Positions 44,483-53,068 of a DNA stretch of 64,000 nucleotides are shown in pieces (positions within the stretch are counted from its first letter, which is position 1; every line of letters starts with the position of its first letter). Origin of the DNA: Pseudomonas sp. LBUM920. Lineage in GTDB: Bacteria; Pseudomonadota; Gammaproteobacteria; Pseudomonadales; Pseudomonadaceae. The DNA lies in contig NZ_CP027762.1 of the NCBI RefSeq assembly GCF_003852315.1, positions 2,213,501 to 2,277,500 on the forward strand. The letters run 5' to 3'. Below the pieces are notes generated by a model. It had not been told where the DNA came from, did not search any database, and saw only the letters and a list, made by a program, of their open reading frames with translations. A program made the translations under genes and the position numbers.

Positions 44483-45138
44483 ATGACCAACAGCTGGTCG
44501 CGCTTTTTGAAGGGCTCGACACGCCCGGCGTCTCGGATGCCATGGATAAACTCGGCATTTGCGGCCAATGCCTGGGCATCGCACCGCTGGATAACTACCG
44601 TGGCACTGTCGTCGGCCCAGCCTTTACCGTGCAGTACGTGCCAGCCGCCACACCGCCGGGTTCGGTGGGCGACTTTATCGAAGACGTGCTGCCAGGAGAC
44701 GTGGTGGTGCTGGCCAACGCCGGTCGCACCGACTGCACCGTGTGGGGCGACATCATGACCCAATACGCCGGCAGTCGTGGGGTTGCCGCCACGGTGATCG
44801 ATGGCGTGTGCCGGGACGTCAGCAAAGCGTTGGGCGATGGTTATCCGATGTTCACCAGAGGCCGCTACATGCGTACCGTTAAGGACCGCGTGCAAGTGGC
44901 GTCGGTGAACCAGCCGGTGGCCATCGGCGGTGCCCGTGTGTGTGCCCGGGACATCGTGGTGGCCGATGCGAATGGCGTGCTCGTGGTGCCCCGCGACCGT
45001 GCCGAAGCCGTGGCGCGCACCGCGCGGCAGATTGAACACGCGGAGTCGCAGATTCGGGCGCAGCTCGAGGCCGGCAAGACCCTCAAGCAAGCGCGCGAAG
45101 CCCTGGGTTATCACCAGTTGCAGAGGAAAGACTCGTGA
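44479..45138 (+). CDS. RraA/HMG-CHA aldolase family protein, second copy
   Basis: 219 residues, only distantly similar to the first copy, so not a recent duplication. Features: LDTPGVSDAMDKLGICG, GDVVVLANAGRTDCTVWGDIMTQYA near 75-95, ATVIDGVCRDVSKAL near 107 with the Arg-Asp pair, and a C-terminal helix rich in charged residues (ARTARQIEHAESQIRAQLE). By family it is likely a 4-hydroxy-4-methyl-2-oxoglutarate/4-carboxy-4-hydroxy-2-oxoadipate aldolase, cleaving to pyruvate. It overlaps both neighbours by four bases, so the three genes form a coupled operon. Confidence 0.83.
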   Translation: MNDQQLVALFEGLDTPGVSDAMDKLGICGQCLGIAPLDNYRGTVVGPAFTVQYVPAATPPGSVGDFIEDVLPGDVVVLANAGRTDCTVWGDIMTQYAGSRGVAATVIDGVCRDVSKALGDGYPMFTRGRYMRTVKDRVQVASVNQPVAIGGARVCARDIVVADANGVLVVPRDRAEAVARTARQIEHAESQIRAQLEAGKTLKQAREALGYHQLQRKDS

Positions 45139-46343
45139 CCCTCGAACGTCTGAACACGCGCCTGGCTCACGCCCAGCCGTCTGCCACCTACCGCATCATC
45201 GACCGCGTCGCCGCCCGCCGCGCCGAAGGGGCGAAGATCATTTCGCTGTGCGCCGGCGAGCCGGATTTCGACACCCCGGAACACATCCGCCAGGCCGGTA
45301 TCGACGCGATCCGCAATGGCCACACGCGCTACACCCAAGTGGCCGGTGTGCGTGCCTTGCGTGAAGCGGTCGCGCAAAAATTCCGCCGTGAAAATGGCCT
45401 GGCTGTCACCTGGCAGGACACGATCGTCAGCAGTGGCGGCAAGCACGTGATCTACAACGCACTCGCCGCCACGTTGAACGACGGAGATGAAGTGATCGTG
45501 CCCGCGCCTTACTGGGTCAGCTACCCGGAAATGGTCGAGCTATGCGGCGGCACTGCCAGGATTGTGCCCTGCAGCGGCGAGGACGGGTTCAAGTTGACGC
45601 CAGCGGCGCTGGACGCGGCGATCAACCCCGCGACGCGCTGGCTGATCCTCAACTCGCCCTCCAACCCCACCGGCGCGGTGTACAGCCAGCAGGAGCTGCG
45701 TGCCCTGGCCGACGTGCTCTTGGCGCATCCGCATGTGCTGGTGCTGGCGGACGATATCTACGAACACTTGCTGTTCGACGGGCAAACCTTCCACACCCTG
45801 GCTGAGGTTGAACCCGAGTTGGCGCCGCGGGTTTTGACCATGAACGGCGTGTCCAAGGCTTACGCCATGACCGGTTGGCGCATTGGTTTCGCCACTGGAC
45901 CGCGTTGGTTGTTGGCGGCGATGGAAAAGCTTCAGGGCCAACAGACCTCAGGCGCCAGCGCGATTTCACAGCACGCGGCGATTGCTGCCTTGAACGGGCC
46001 GCAGGCGTTTATCCAGCAATCGCGGGCCGTGTTTGAGCGTCGGCGGGACCTGGTTGTGTCCTTTCTAAACAACACGCCGGGCCTGGAATGCGCGCGCCCG
46101 TGCGGCGCGTTTTACGCGTTTGCCTCCTGCGCCGGTTTGCTGGGGCGCACCACGCCTGCCGGCAAGCGGCTGCAAACCGACGAAGACGTGGCGCATGCCT
46201 TGCTCGATGAAGCCAACGTGGCCGTCGTGCACGGCAGCGCATTCGGCCTGGCGCCGTACCTGCGCATCGCTTACGCCCTGGACGATGACGCGTTGCTGCA
46301 GGCGTGCGAGGCCATCCGCCGGTTCTGCGCGGCGACGCGTTAG
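45135..46343 (+). CDS. PLP-dependent class I/II aminotransferase
   Basis: 402 residues, fold type I. Start region IISLCAGEPDFDTPEHI, the GVRALREAVAQKF helix, NSPSNPTGAVYS near 175, DDIYEHLLFDG near 210, and the PLP Lys in MNGVSKAYAMTGWRIGFATG near 240 are those of the aspartate aminotransferase-type Ib subgroup. Expected substrate is an acidic or branched 2-oxo/2-amino acid. Paired with two HMG-aldolase-like proteins, it could interconvert 4-hydroxy-4-methylglutamate and its 2-oxo acid; this is inference. Overlaps the upstream rraA-like gene by four bases and meets the convergent U32 gene with a four-base overlap. Confidence 0.88.
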   Translation: MTLERLNTRLAHAQPSATYRIIDRVAARRAEGAKIISLCAGEPDFDTPEHIRQAGIDAIRNGHTRYTQVAGVRALREAVAQKFRRENGLAVTWQDTIVSSGGKHVIYNALAATLNDGDEVIVPAPYWVSYPEMVELCGGTARIVPCSGEDGFKLTPAALDAAINPATRWLILNSPSNPTGAVYSQQELRALADVLLAHPHVLVLADDIYEHLLFDGQTFHTLAEVEPELAPRVLTMNGVSKAYAMTGWRIGFATGPRWLLAAMEKLQGQQTSGASAISQHAAIAALNGPQAFIQQSRAVFERRRDLVVSFLNNTPGLECARPCGAFYAFASCAGLLGRTTPAGKRLQTDEDVAHALLDEANVAVVHGSAFGLAPYLRIAYALDDDALLQACEAIRRFCAATR

Positions 46344-47653
46344 AGGTCGCGCATCAGCAGGCCAAAGCGCAGGTCCATTGCGGCCGGGAGCGGCACATAC
46401 ACGGTGTGCCCGTCGCCCGGCGCGACCTCAATGGCTTCACCCTTGGCGTTGTGCAGCACGGCCAGGTCGAAGTGAAAATTCCCGGCGGGCGTCATCAATT
46501 CCAGATGATTGCCCACGGCAAAGCGGTTCTTCACCTTGACCTCGGCCAGCTCCCCACGGCGCTCGCCGGTCAACTCCCCGACAAACTGCTGACGTTGCGA
46601 CACCGAGCTGCCGTGCTGGTAATTCTGGTACTCGTCATGCACGTGGCGGCGCAGGAAACCTTCGGTGTAGCCGCGCTGGGCGAGTGATTCCAAATCGCTC
46701 ATCAGCCTGCGGTCGAAAGCGCGCCCGGCCACCGCATCGTCGATGGCCTGGCGATACACCTGGGTGGTGCGTGCGCAGTAGAAGTGCGATTTGGTGCGAC
46801 CTTCAATCTTCAGCGAATGCACGCCCATGTGGGTCAGGCGCTCCACGTGCTGCACCGCGCGCAGGTCCTTGGCGTTCATGATGTACGTGCCGTGTTCATC
46901 CTCGAACGCGGGCATTGGCTCATCCGGGCGATTGGCTTCCTGCAGCAGGAACACTTGATCGGTCGGCGCGCCGATGCCCAGGGTTGGCTGACACGTTTGG
47001 ACGATGTCGCCGGCGGCGTTTTCCACCGCCGGCGTGGCCTGATACTTCCAGCGACACGCGTTGGTGCAGGTGCCTTGGTTGGCATCGCGCTTGTTCAGGT
47101 AGCCCGACAGCAGGCAGCGTCCGGAATAGGCCATGCACAGGGCGCCGTGCACGAACACTTCCAGTTCCATGGTCGGCACGTGTTGGCGGATTTCCTCGAT
47201 CTCTTCCAGTGACAGCTCGCGCGACAGAATCACCCGGCCGATGCCTTGTTGCTGCCAGAACTCGACGCTGGCCCAGTTCACCGTGTTGGCCTGCACCGAT
47301 AGATGGATGGGCATCTGCGGAAAATGGCGGCGCACCAGCATGATCAGCCCCGGATCGGACATGATCAGCGCATCCGGGCCCATGTCGATCACTGGCGCCA
47401 GGTCCTTGAGGAAGGTTTTCAGCTTGGCGTTGTGCGGCGCGATGTTCACCACCACGTAGAAACGTTTGCCCTGCGCGTGGGCTTCCTGGATACCGAGCGC
47501 CAGGTTGGCGTGGTCAAATTCATTGTTGCGTACACGCAGGCTGTAACGCGGCTGGCCGGCATAGACCGCATCGGCGCCGTAAGCGAAGGCGTAGCGCATG
47601 TTTTTCAGGGTGCCAGCGGGGGCGAGCAGTTCGGGGGCGATGACAGATGGCAT
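46340..47653 (-). CDS. U32-family tRNA hydroxylation protein (TrhP/YegQ-like)
   Basis: 437 residues, TIM-barrel-type U32 domain. The N-terminus PELLAPAGTLKNMRYAFAYGADAVYAG and the HLSVQANTVNWASVEFWQQQG segment are diagnostic. Four Cys in EVFVHGALCMAYSGRC and NQGTCTNACRWKY are the probable Fe-S ligands (residues about 168-196). YegQ/TrhP makes 5-hydroxyuridine at tRNA position 34 using prephenate. The ATG at 47653 was chosen because upstream codons have no family similarity and the length matches, but no strong ribosome binding site is seen. Confidence 0.88.
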   Translation of the reverse strand: MPSVIAPELLAPAGTLKNMRYAFAYGADAVYAGQPRYSLRVRNNEFDHANLALGIQEAHAQGKRFYVVVNIAPHNAKLKTFLKDLAPVIDMGPDALIMSDPGLIMLVRRHFPQMPIHLSVQANTVNWASVEFWQQQGIGRVILSRELSLEEIEEIRQHVPTMELEVFVHGALCMAYSGRCLLSGYLNKRDANQGTCTNACRWKYQATPAVENAAGDIVQTCQPTLGIGAPTDQVFLLQEANRPDEPMPAFEDEHGTYIMNAKDLRAVQHVERLTHMGVHSLKIEGRTKSHFYCARTTQVYRQAIDDAVAGRAFDRRLMSDLESLAQRGYTEGFLRRHVHDEYQNYQHGSSVSQRQQFVGELTGERRGELAEVKVKNRFAVGNHLELMTPAGNFHFDLAVLHNAKGEAIEVAPGDGHTVYVPLPAAMDLRFGLLMRDL

Positions 47654-47825
47654 GGGTTTGCGTCGCAAAAGGTCGCGAGGGTAGTGGAGCTTGATCTCGG
47701 ATTTATTGATCCAGATCGCCCTTTGTTGATTTTGTATCGTGGTGTATCGGCAGGCAGGTTTCGACATAGGCGCGATACGTCGGCGGTTTCCAATGGGGCA
47801 TCCCCCTCGCCACAAGGTAATTGCC

Positions 47826-48374
47826 ATGCGACTTATCTCGGTGCTGTTCGCCGGCCTGCTGTTAGCCTTTGCCCTGGTGTCCAACCAGGTGGCCAGCCAA
47901 GAGACCCAAACCACCCAGGGTGCGATGCCCTCACTGGCGGGCGCGGTCGAGTGGCTCAACTCGCCACCGCTGAGCACCGACGCGCTCAAAGGCAAAGTGG
48001 TGCTGGTTGATTTCTGGACCTACGATTGCGTCAATTGCCGCCGCGCACTTCCCTATGTGCAAGCCTGGGCCAGGCAGTACGAACAAGACGGGCTGGTGGT
48101 TATCGGCGTGCACACCCCGGAATACGCCTACGAGCACATCACCGGCAATGTCAGGGACCAGGTGCGCAAACTCGGTATCACTTACCCGGTGGCCGTCGAC
48201 AACAACTACGCGATCTGGCGCAGTTTCGATAACCAGTACTGGCCCGCCCATTACCTGATCGACGCCAAGGGGCAGGTGCGTTACAGCCACTTCGGCGAAG
48301 GCCGCTATGACGCTCAGGAGCAGATGATTCAGACGCTGTTGAGCGAGGCAAAGGCGCAGGCTTCCGGGCAATAA
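47826..48374 (+). CDS. Thioredoxin-like (TlpA/redoxin) periplasmic protein
   Basis: 182 residues. Signal peptide or anchor about 1-23 (LISVLFAGLLLAFALVSNQVAS). Redoxin domain starting about 45, with the active site WTYDCVNCRRALPYV, a CxxC near residue 70, and PAHYLIDAKGQVRYSHFGEG as the cis-Pro and beta-hairpin part. It resembles the C-terminal thioredoxin part of DipZ-type proteins as a stand-alone. Probable periplasmic disulfide reductase. AAGG is eight bases ahead of the ATG. Divergent from the U32 gene and followed by a transporter gene on the same strand. Confidence 0.86.
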   Translation: MRLISVLFAGLLLAFALVSNQVASQETQTTQGAMPSLAGAVEWLNSPPLSTDALKGKVVLVDFWTYDCVNCRRALPYVQAWARQYEQDGLVVIGVHTPEYAYEHITGNVRDQVRKLGITYPVAVDNNYAIWRSFDNQYWPAHYLIDAKGQVRYSHFGEGRYDAQEQMIQTLLSEAKAQASGQ

Positions 48375-48481
48375 GTGATGCGGTCTATGCTTGTGCGATA
48401 AACGATGGCACTCCCAGCATTCGCAGCGGACTAAGCAACAGGGCCTGCACAGGGCCTTGGCTTTTCTGACATGGACCGGAC

Positions 48482-49549
48482 ATGAATCAAACCAACCTGC
48501 AATTCAAAACCCTGTTGTTGCTGCTGGCCCTGGTGACCATCGCCTTTATCTGGATATTGCTGCCGTTTTACGGCGCGGTGTTCTGGGCGGTGATTCTCGG
48601 CATTATCTTTGCCCCGATGCAGCGGCGCCTGCAACAGCGGTTCGGCTGGAACCGCAACCTTACGTCCCTGGCGACGCTGACGGTGTGCCTGATCATTGCG
48701 ATTTTGCCGGTGATCATTACCAGTGTGCTGCTGGTGCAAGAGGGCGCGACCCTGTACAAAAATATTGAGAGCGGCAAGTTGGACGTGGCGGGGTATATCG
48801 AGCAATTCAAGAATGTCCTGCCGCCATACTTCCAGCACCTGCTGGATCGCTTTGGCATGGGCAACCTGGAAGGCCTGCGGGAAAAGATCGTCAAGAGTGC
48901 AATGCAGGGCAGCCAGTTCTTTGCGACTCAGGCGTTCAGCTTTGGCCAGGGCACGTTTGATTTCCTGGTGAGCTTTTTCATCATGCTGTACCTGCTGTTT
49001 TTTCTGCTGCGCGACGGTCCGGAGCTGGTGCGCAAAGTGCGCACGGCGGTGCCGCTGGCCGAGCCGCAAAAGCGCCGTTTGCAGCTCAAGTTCAATCGCG
49101 TGGTGCGGGCCACGGTCAAAGGCAACGTGCTGGTGGCCGTCACTCAAGGCGCGCTGGGCGGTTTGATTTTCTGGTTTCTGGATATCCCCAGCGCGTTGCT
49201 CTGGGCGGTGTTGATGGCGTTTCTGTCGCTGCTGCCTGCCGTGGGCGCAGGGATTGTGTGGGGCCCGGTGGCCATCTACTTCCTGTTGAGCGGTTCGATC
49301 TGGCAGGGCGTGGTGCTGGCGGTGTTCGGCGTATTCGTGATCGGCTTGGTGGACAACGTACTGCGCCCGATCCTGGTGGGCAAGGACACCAAGATGCCGG
49401 ATTACCTGATCCTGATCTCGACCCTGGGCGGGCTGTCGGTGTTTGGCCTGAACGGGTTTGTGATCGGGCCGCTGGTGGCGGCGTTGTTTATGTCGAGCTG
49501 GGCGCTGTTTGTCGAAAGCAAACCGCGGGTCAAGCTGCCGCTGCCTTAG
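48482..49549 (+). CDS. AI-2E family (PerM-like) transporter
   Basis: 355 residues with about eight predicted helices. The family is shown by FYGAVFWAVILGIIFAPMQRRL at the N-terminus, a large loop (about 75-155) and the C-terminal motifs LLPAVGAGIVWGPVAIYFLLSG, GLVDNVLRPILVGKDTKMPDYLILISTLGG and IGPLVAALFMS. Despite the family name, autoinducer transport is established only for a few members; others move ions or export unknown metabolites. Substrate unknown. It follows the thioredoxin-like gene by 107 bases. Confidence 0.9.
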   Translation: MNQTNLQFKTLLLLLALVTIAFIWILLPFYGAVFWAVILGIIFAPMQRRLQQRFGWNRNLTSLATLTVCLIIAILPVIITSVLLVQEGATLYKNIESGKLDVAGYIEQFKNVLPPYFQHLLDRFGMGNLEGLREKIVKSAMQGSQFFATQAFSFGQGTFDFLVSFFIMLYLLFFLLRDGPELVRKVRTAVPLAEPQKRRLQLKFNRVVRATVKGNVLVAVTQGALGGLIFWFLDIPSALLWAVLMAFLSLLPAVGAGIVWGPVAIYFLLSGSIWQGVVLAVFGVFVIGLVDNVLRPILVGKDTKMPDYLILISTLGGLSVFGLNGFVIGPLVAALFMSSWALFVESKPRVKLPLP

Positions 49550-49568
49550 CGGTTACAGAAGGCGAGCT

Positions 49569-49751
49569 TCAGGCGTGCAGTCTGAAGCTCGACGCTTGTT
49601 GAAGCTGCTTTTCGGCCGCTGATAACGAGGTGAGTGGGCCGCTGATGGGCTCGCCATCGCGCACCAGGTACCAGCAAGCCAGCAGCCCCAGCTTGCGAAG
49701 AGGGGCGGGAACGGCGCTGCCGATAACGGACATGATCTGAACAGTGGGCAT
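49569..49751 (-). CDS. Small hypothetical protein
   Basis: 60 residues. The ATG at 49751 has GGAGG five bases ahead, a strong initiation signal; ATG at 49763 is upstream of it. The sequence starts MPTVQIMSVIGSAVPAPLRK and has a hydrophobic segment LGLLACWYLV. It then turns polar (DGEPISGPLTSLSAAEKQLQQ), with no known domain recognised. Its 3' end overlaps a perfect 9-bp stem, GAGCTTCAG / CTGAAGCTC (49564-49590), which may end transcription from either side. Possibly a conserved small pseudomonad protein. Confidence 0.55.
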   Translation of the reverse strand: MPTVQIMSVIGSAVPAPLRKLGLLACWYLVRDGEPISGPLTSLSAAEKQLQQASSFRLHA

Positions 49752-49842
49752 AGAGGCCTCCAATTGCTATGGAGGCCACCTTACGGCGCTACGTGCCGAA
49801 GGAAAAATCAACCGGCTCGATAGTCGTCATCAACACAAGACG

Positions 49843-50037
49843 TCAATCCACCACTTGATCAAGCATGATCACCACTTCCTGCTCACTGAGCAGCCCCTTG
49901 TGCACCAGGTTTTGCGCCAATAACGCCAGGAACTTCGCGCTGCGATGGCCTTCAAGGTGCTTGAGCTCTGTGAGTGCACTGTAGACCTTACTGGACGTGC
50001 ACAGGCCGGCGGTGCGGTGCGGGTTTTGCGTGGGCAT
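49843..50037 (-). CDS. Small hypothetical protein
   Basis: 64 residues. AAGGA is nine bases ahead of the ATG. The sequence is mainly helical in appearance (KVYSALTELKHLEGHRSAKFLALLAQNLVHKGLLSEQEVVIML) and has no signal or membrane segment. I do not recognise a family; proteins of this type recur in pseudomonad genomes as conserved hypotheticals. It lies 91 bases upstream of the other small gene on the same strand, so the two may be transcribed together. Confidence 0.55.
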   Translation of the reverse strand: MPTQNPHRTAGLCTSSKVYSALTELKHLEGHRSAKFLALLAQNLVHKGLLSEQEVVIMLDQVVD

Positions 50038-50217
50038 GGTCAGTCGTCCTTAATTGTTATTGGCTGGACAGAATCAATAGTGAGAGGGTTTCGTGACACA
50101 AACATGACAGCGCAAGCCTCGTTCGAGCAAGTAGACATTAGCCATAATCATGTGCGATTACGCCTCGAGCATTGTCCTCACAGCGACCTTTGCAGGGTAA
50201 ATCCGGACCTTTGAGGC

Positions 50218-50248
50218 AAAAAAAAGGCCCCGCGGGTAAGCGGGGCCT
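50218..50248 (-). terminator. Terminator after the Tyr/Pro-rich protein gene
   Basis: On the minus strand GGCCCCGC-TTACCC-GCGGGGCC followed by at least seven T; 24 bases past the stop. Confidence 0.93.
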
Positions 50249-50271
50249 GATCCTGTGATGTCAATTGCGTG

Positions 50272-50619
50272 TTACCAGCCGCGGCCGTAATAGCCATGGG
50301 GAGGGCCGTAGTAACCACGTGGTGGGCCGTAATAAACCGGCGCCGGGCGATAATAAACCTGCTGTTGCACATACACCGGTGGTGGCGGCGCGTAGTAGAC
50401 CGGAGGAGGCGCGGCATATACCGGTTGCGGCTGAACGTAGACCGGTTGCTGCACGTAGACCGGCTGGGATTGGCTGGCAACCACCGAGCCGACAACGGCT
50501 GCGCCGACTAAAGCACCCAACACGGCCGGGCCACCCCAACCACCACCGTGGGCGGAGGCTTGGCCTGCCATAGCGAGTGCGCCGATAAGCAAGGCGATTT
50601 TGGGGATTTTACGAATCAT
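50272..50619 (-). CDS. Secreted Tyr/Pro/Gln-rich small protein
   Basis: 115 residues. GAGGA is six bases ahead of the ATG at 50619; two earlier in-frame ATG codons are possible. A signal peptide ends at QASA (about residue 25), followed by GGGWGG and one hydrophobic helix (VLGALVGAAVVGSVVAS). The C-terminal 65 residues are low-complexity repeats of PVYxQ, PVYxxPP and GYYGP units. This looks like a member of the short Gly/Tyr-rich outer-envelope proteins common in Pseudomonas. A strong terminator follows. Function unknown. Confidence 0.8.
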   Translation of the reverse strand: MIRKIPKIALLIGALAMAGQASAHGGGWGGPAVLGALVGAAVVGSVVASQSQPVYVQQPVYVQPQPVYAAPPPVYYAPPPPVYVQQQVYYRPAPVYYGPPRGYYGPPHGYYGRGW

Positions 50620-50781
50620 GGTCATTCCTCGGTTAGCCCCTGCGCTTGTGGTCTGCAATCAATAGACTCAAGGATTGTCGCGGGGATACTTTTAAGACAA
50701 CGTATTTCTGAAAAACAGCACAGCCGATAGGTAAAGGTTGTGTAAGGTCTGTACCCAATTGCTTACTCAAAGGAGTTTTCC

Positions 50782-51600
50782 ATGCAGATGCACCCCAACA
50801 AGGACACCCAGCTGTGTATGTCATTGTCGGCGCGCCCCGGGAATTTTGGCTTGCGTTTCCATAACCATCTGTATGAACAGTTGGGTCTGAACTTCTACTA
50901 TAAAGCCTTCAGCAGCCAGGATTTACCCGGCGCGATCGGCGGTATACGCGCACTGGGCGTTCGCGGTTGCGGCGTTTCCATGCCATTCAAGGAAGCCAGC
51001 ATTGCGTTGGTCGATGAGCTGGACGACTCGGTCAAGGCCATTGCCTCCCTCAACACCATCGTCAACACCAACGGCCATCTCAAGGCCTACAACACCGACT
51101 ACATCGCCGTCGAGCAACTGCTGAAAAAGCACGCGGTACCGAAGCAATCCACCTTTGCCCTGCGCGGCAGCGGCGGAATGGCCAAGGCCGTGGCCAGTGC
51201 CTTGCGCGACGGTGGTTACGCCCATGGCGTGATTGTGGCGCGTAACGAAGTGGCCGGTCGGGCCTTGGCGCACAGCCTGGGCTACGAATGGCAGGCAGAG
51301 CTGGGGGACTTGCGCCCGCAGATGTTGGTCAACGTGACACCGATCGGCATGACCGGTGGGGCAGAGGCGGATCAACTGGCGTTTGAAGCAGAAGCTGTGG
51401 ATGCCGCCGATACCGTCTTCGATGTCGTGGCGATTCCCGCCGAAACGCCGCTGATCGTGCGCGGGCGGGCCAAAGGCAAGCGAGTAATTACCGGGCTTGA
51501 AGTGATCGCGATCCAGGCGTTGGAGCAATTTGTGCTGTACACCGGCGTGCGGCCAACGGATGAACAGTTTCAGGCCGCAGTGGCCTTCGCCCGAAATTAA
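50782..51600 (+). CDS. Shikimate dehydrogenase-like protein (SdhL type)
   Basis: 272 residues, start with AGGAG six bases ahead. AroE-type fold: CGVSMPFKEA near 62 with the catalytic Lys, YNTDYIAVEQLL near 103 with the conserved Asp, and the NADP-binding loop LRGSGGMAKAVASAL near 130. The first strand loop, usually GxPIxHSxSP, here reads SLSARPGNFG, so substrate binding differs from AroE. This matches the separately named SdhL group in Pseudomonas (known from P. putida), whose in vivo role is uncertain. It is unlikely to be the biosynthetic aroE gene. Confidence 0.85.
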   Translation: MQMHPNKDTQLCMSLSARPGNFGLRFHNHLYEQLGLNFYYKAFSSQDLPGAIGGIRALGVRGCGVSMPFKEASIALVDELDDSVKAIASLNTIVNTNGHLKAYNTDYIAVEQLLKKHAVPKQSTFALRGSGGMAKAVASALRDGGYAHGVIVARNEVAGRALAHSLGYEWQAELGDLRPQMLVNVTPIGMTGGAEADQLAFEAEAVDAADTVFDVVAIPAETPLIVRGRAKGKRVITGLEVIAIQALEQFVLYTGVRPTDEQFQAAVAFARN

Positions 51601-51616
51601 CGCCTGCGCAGATCCA

Positions 51617-51710
51617 AATGTGGGAGCGGGCTTGCTCGCGAAGGCGGTGGTTCAGTGGGCACATTCGTCGACTGACACACCGTATTCGCGAGCAAGCCCG
51701 CTCCCACATT
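51617..51710. repeat. REP-type inverted repeat pair
   Basis: Arms AATGTGGGAGCGGGCTTGCT (left) and GAGCAAGCCCGCTCCCACAT (right), about 45 bases apart, as at 38.1 kb. Located between the convergent stops of the SdhL-type gene and yceH. Confidence 0.9.
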
Positions 51711-51720
51711 GTTGATCGAG

Positions 51721-52371
51721 TTATGCCTGTTCCAGGTGTGCCAGGCGTTCTTCAAGCGCTGCGATTCGGGATTCAAGCTCTTCGATACGATCCAGAGAAA
51801 CCGCCCCCGTTGACCGCTCCACCGGATTCCCCCGTGCCGCCAGAATCACCTCGATATCCGCCGGGTCCCCCAGCGCATGGGTATAACGGTCTTCGCGCTG
51901 CCCGGCCTGACGCGGCACCAGCACCGCCAGCCCGCGCGCGATCAAACGCTCCAGCTGGTGTACGACTTGCTCGGCGTCTTCAAAATCATGCATGCGTCCG
52001 CTGCGAGTCAGCAATTCATTGACCGTCTGTGGCCCGCGCAGAAACAGCAGCCCGATCAGGATCACCTGGGCCGGCACCAGCTCCAGCGCCTTGTCCACGC
52101 GATGTTCCCAGCGGTCGGCGCGGCTCCCCATCACCAGGCGGGTAAAACCCTGGCCTTCCAGCGCGCGCAGGCTTTGGCCGACCTGGCCCTGGCTGAGGTT
52201 CGTCACCGGTTCGCGGCTGGTCTTCTGGTTGCACGCCAGCACCAGGGCGTTAAGGGTCAGCGGGTAGGTTTCCGGGTTGGTCGCCTGTTTCTCGATCAGG
52301 CAGCCCAGGATGCGGATTTCCGTGCTGGTCAGGCGCGGCTCAGGGGTCTCGGTGTCGTGCTCGGCGGTCAT
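51721..52371 (-). CDS. yceH: YceH/DUF480 family protein
   Basis: 216 residues. Two winged-helix-like repeats: PRLTSTEIRILGCLIEKQATNPETYPLTLNALVLACNQKTSREPV (about 12-56) and VQVILIGLLFLRGPQTVNELLTRS (about 100-125) are diagnostic. The C-terminus is a coiled coil (LDRIEELESRIAALEERLAHLEQ). Structure-based work suggests DNA binding, but no function is established. AGGGA is seven bases ahead of the ATG at 52371; the longer frame is not supported. Confidence 0.92.
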   Translation of the reverse strand: MTAEHDTETPEPRLTSTEIRILGCLIEKQATNPETYPLTLNALVLACNQKTSREPVTNLSQGQVGQSLRALEGQGFTRLVMGSRADRWEHRVDKALELVPAQVILIGLLFLRGPQTVNELLTRSGRMHDFEDAEQVVHQLERLIARGLAVLVPRQAGQREDRYTHALGDPADIEVILAARGNPVERSTGAVSLDRIEELESRIAALEERLAHLEQA

Positions 52372-52496
52372 CGCGCTTTCCCTATGCAGTGAACCCACTA
52401 GCCTAATCCTGAAAAAATAAAAGACAAGCGGCACGCGCGGCTGGCATGTCTATAATCGCCGCTGGTTCCAAACCCTGCCATTACCGTGAGACTCTC

Positions 52497-53006
52497 ATGA
52501 CTATTTCCCTGTACGCCGCCTCCATCCCGGTCTTCAAGCAAATGCTCAACGCCCTGAGCGATGTGCTGAACAAAGCCGAAGCCCACGCCACCGCCAAGAA
52601 CATCGAGCCAAACGCCTTGCTGCAGGCGCGTTTGTTTCCGGACATGTTCCAGCTGGTGCGCCAGGTCCAGATCGCTGTCGACTTCGCCAAAGGCGTTTCC
52701 GCGCGTCTGGCCGAGATCGAAGTGCCGAAATACGAAGACAGCGAAGTGACCTTCGCCGACCTGCAAGCACTGATCGCCAAGGTGCTGGCATTTGTCGACA
52801 CCATCAAGCCTGAGCAAATCGACGGCAAGGAAGGCATCGAGATCATCACCCGCCCAGGCACGCCGAAAGAAAAGCGCTTCAGCGGCCAGTCCTACCTGCT
52901 GACCTACGGCCTGCCGCAGTTCTTCTTCCACGTCACTACCGCTTACGCTTTGCTGCGTCACAACGGTGTGGAAGTGGGCAAGCGTGATTACATGGGCGCT
53001 TTCTAA
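52497..53006 (+). CDS. DUF1993 family protein
   Basis: 169 residues, mainly helical, no signal. DinB-like four-helix bundle features: YAASIPVFKQMLNALSDVLNKAEAHA at the N-terminus, ARLFPDMFQLVRQVQIAVDFAK near 45, GTPKEKRFSGQSYLLTYGLPQFFFHVTTAYALLRHNGVEVGKRDYMG at the C-terminus. These match the DUF1993 group, whose function is unknown. It is a single gene with a bidirectional terminator 6 bases downstream. Confidence 0.9.
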   Translation: MTISLYAASIPVFKQMLNALSDVLNKAEAHATAKNIEPNALLQARLFPDMFQLVRQVQIAVDFAKGVSARLAEIEVPKYEDSEVTFADLQALIAKVLAFVDTIKPEQIDGKEGIEIITRPGTPKEKRFSGQSYLLTYGLPQFFFHVTTAYALLRHNGVEVGKRDYMGAF

Positions 53007-53012
53007 GCCCAT

Positions 53013-53056
53013 AAAAAAGCCCGGGGTTGTTCTTGATCGAACGCCCCGGGCTTTTT
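53013..53056. terminator. Bidirectional terminator between DUF1993 gene and sstT
   Basis: AAAAAAGCCCGGGG, 17-base loop, CCCCGGGCTTTTTC. The A-run and T-run allow termination on both strands for the convergent genes. Confidence 0.92.
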
Positions 53057-53068
53057 CATGCCTGACGG

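Noticed and set aside
49564..49590. Stem GAGCTTCAG/CTGAAGCTC as a terminator of the PerM-like gene
   Set aside because: No T-run on either strand and it overlaps the end of a small minus-strand gene; noted only there.
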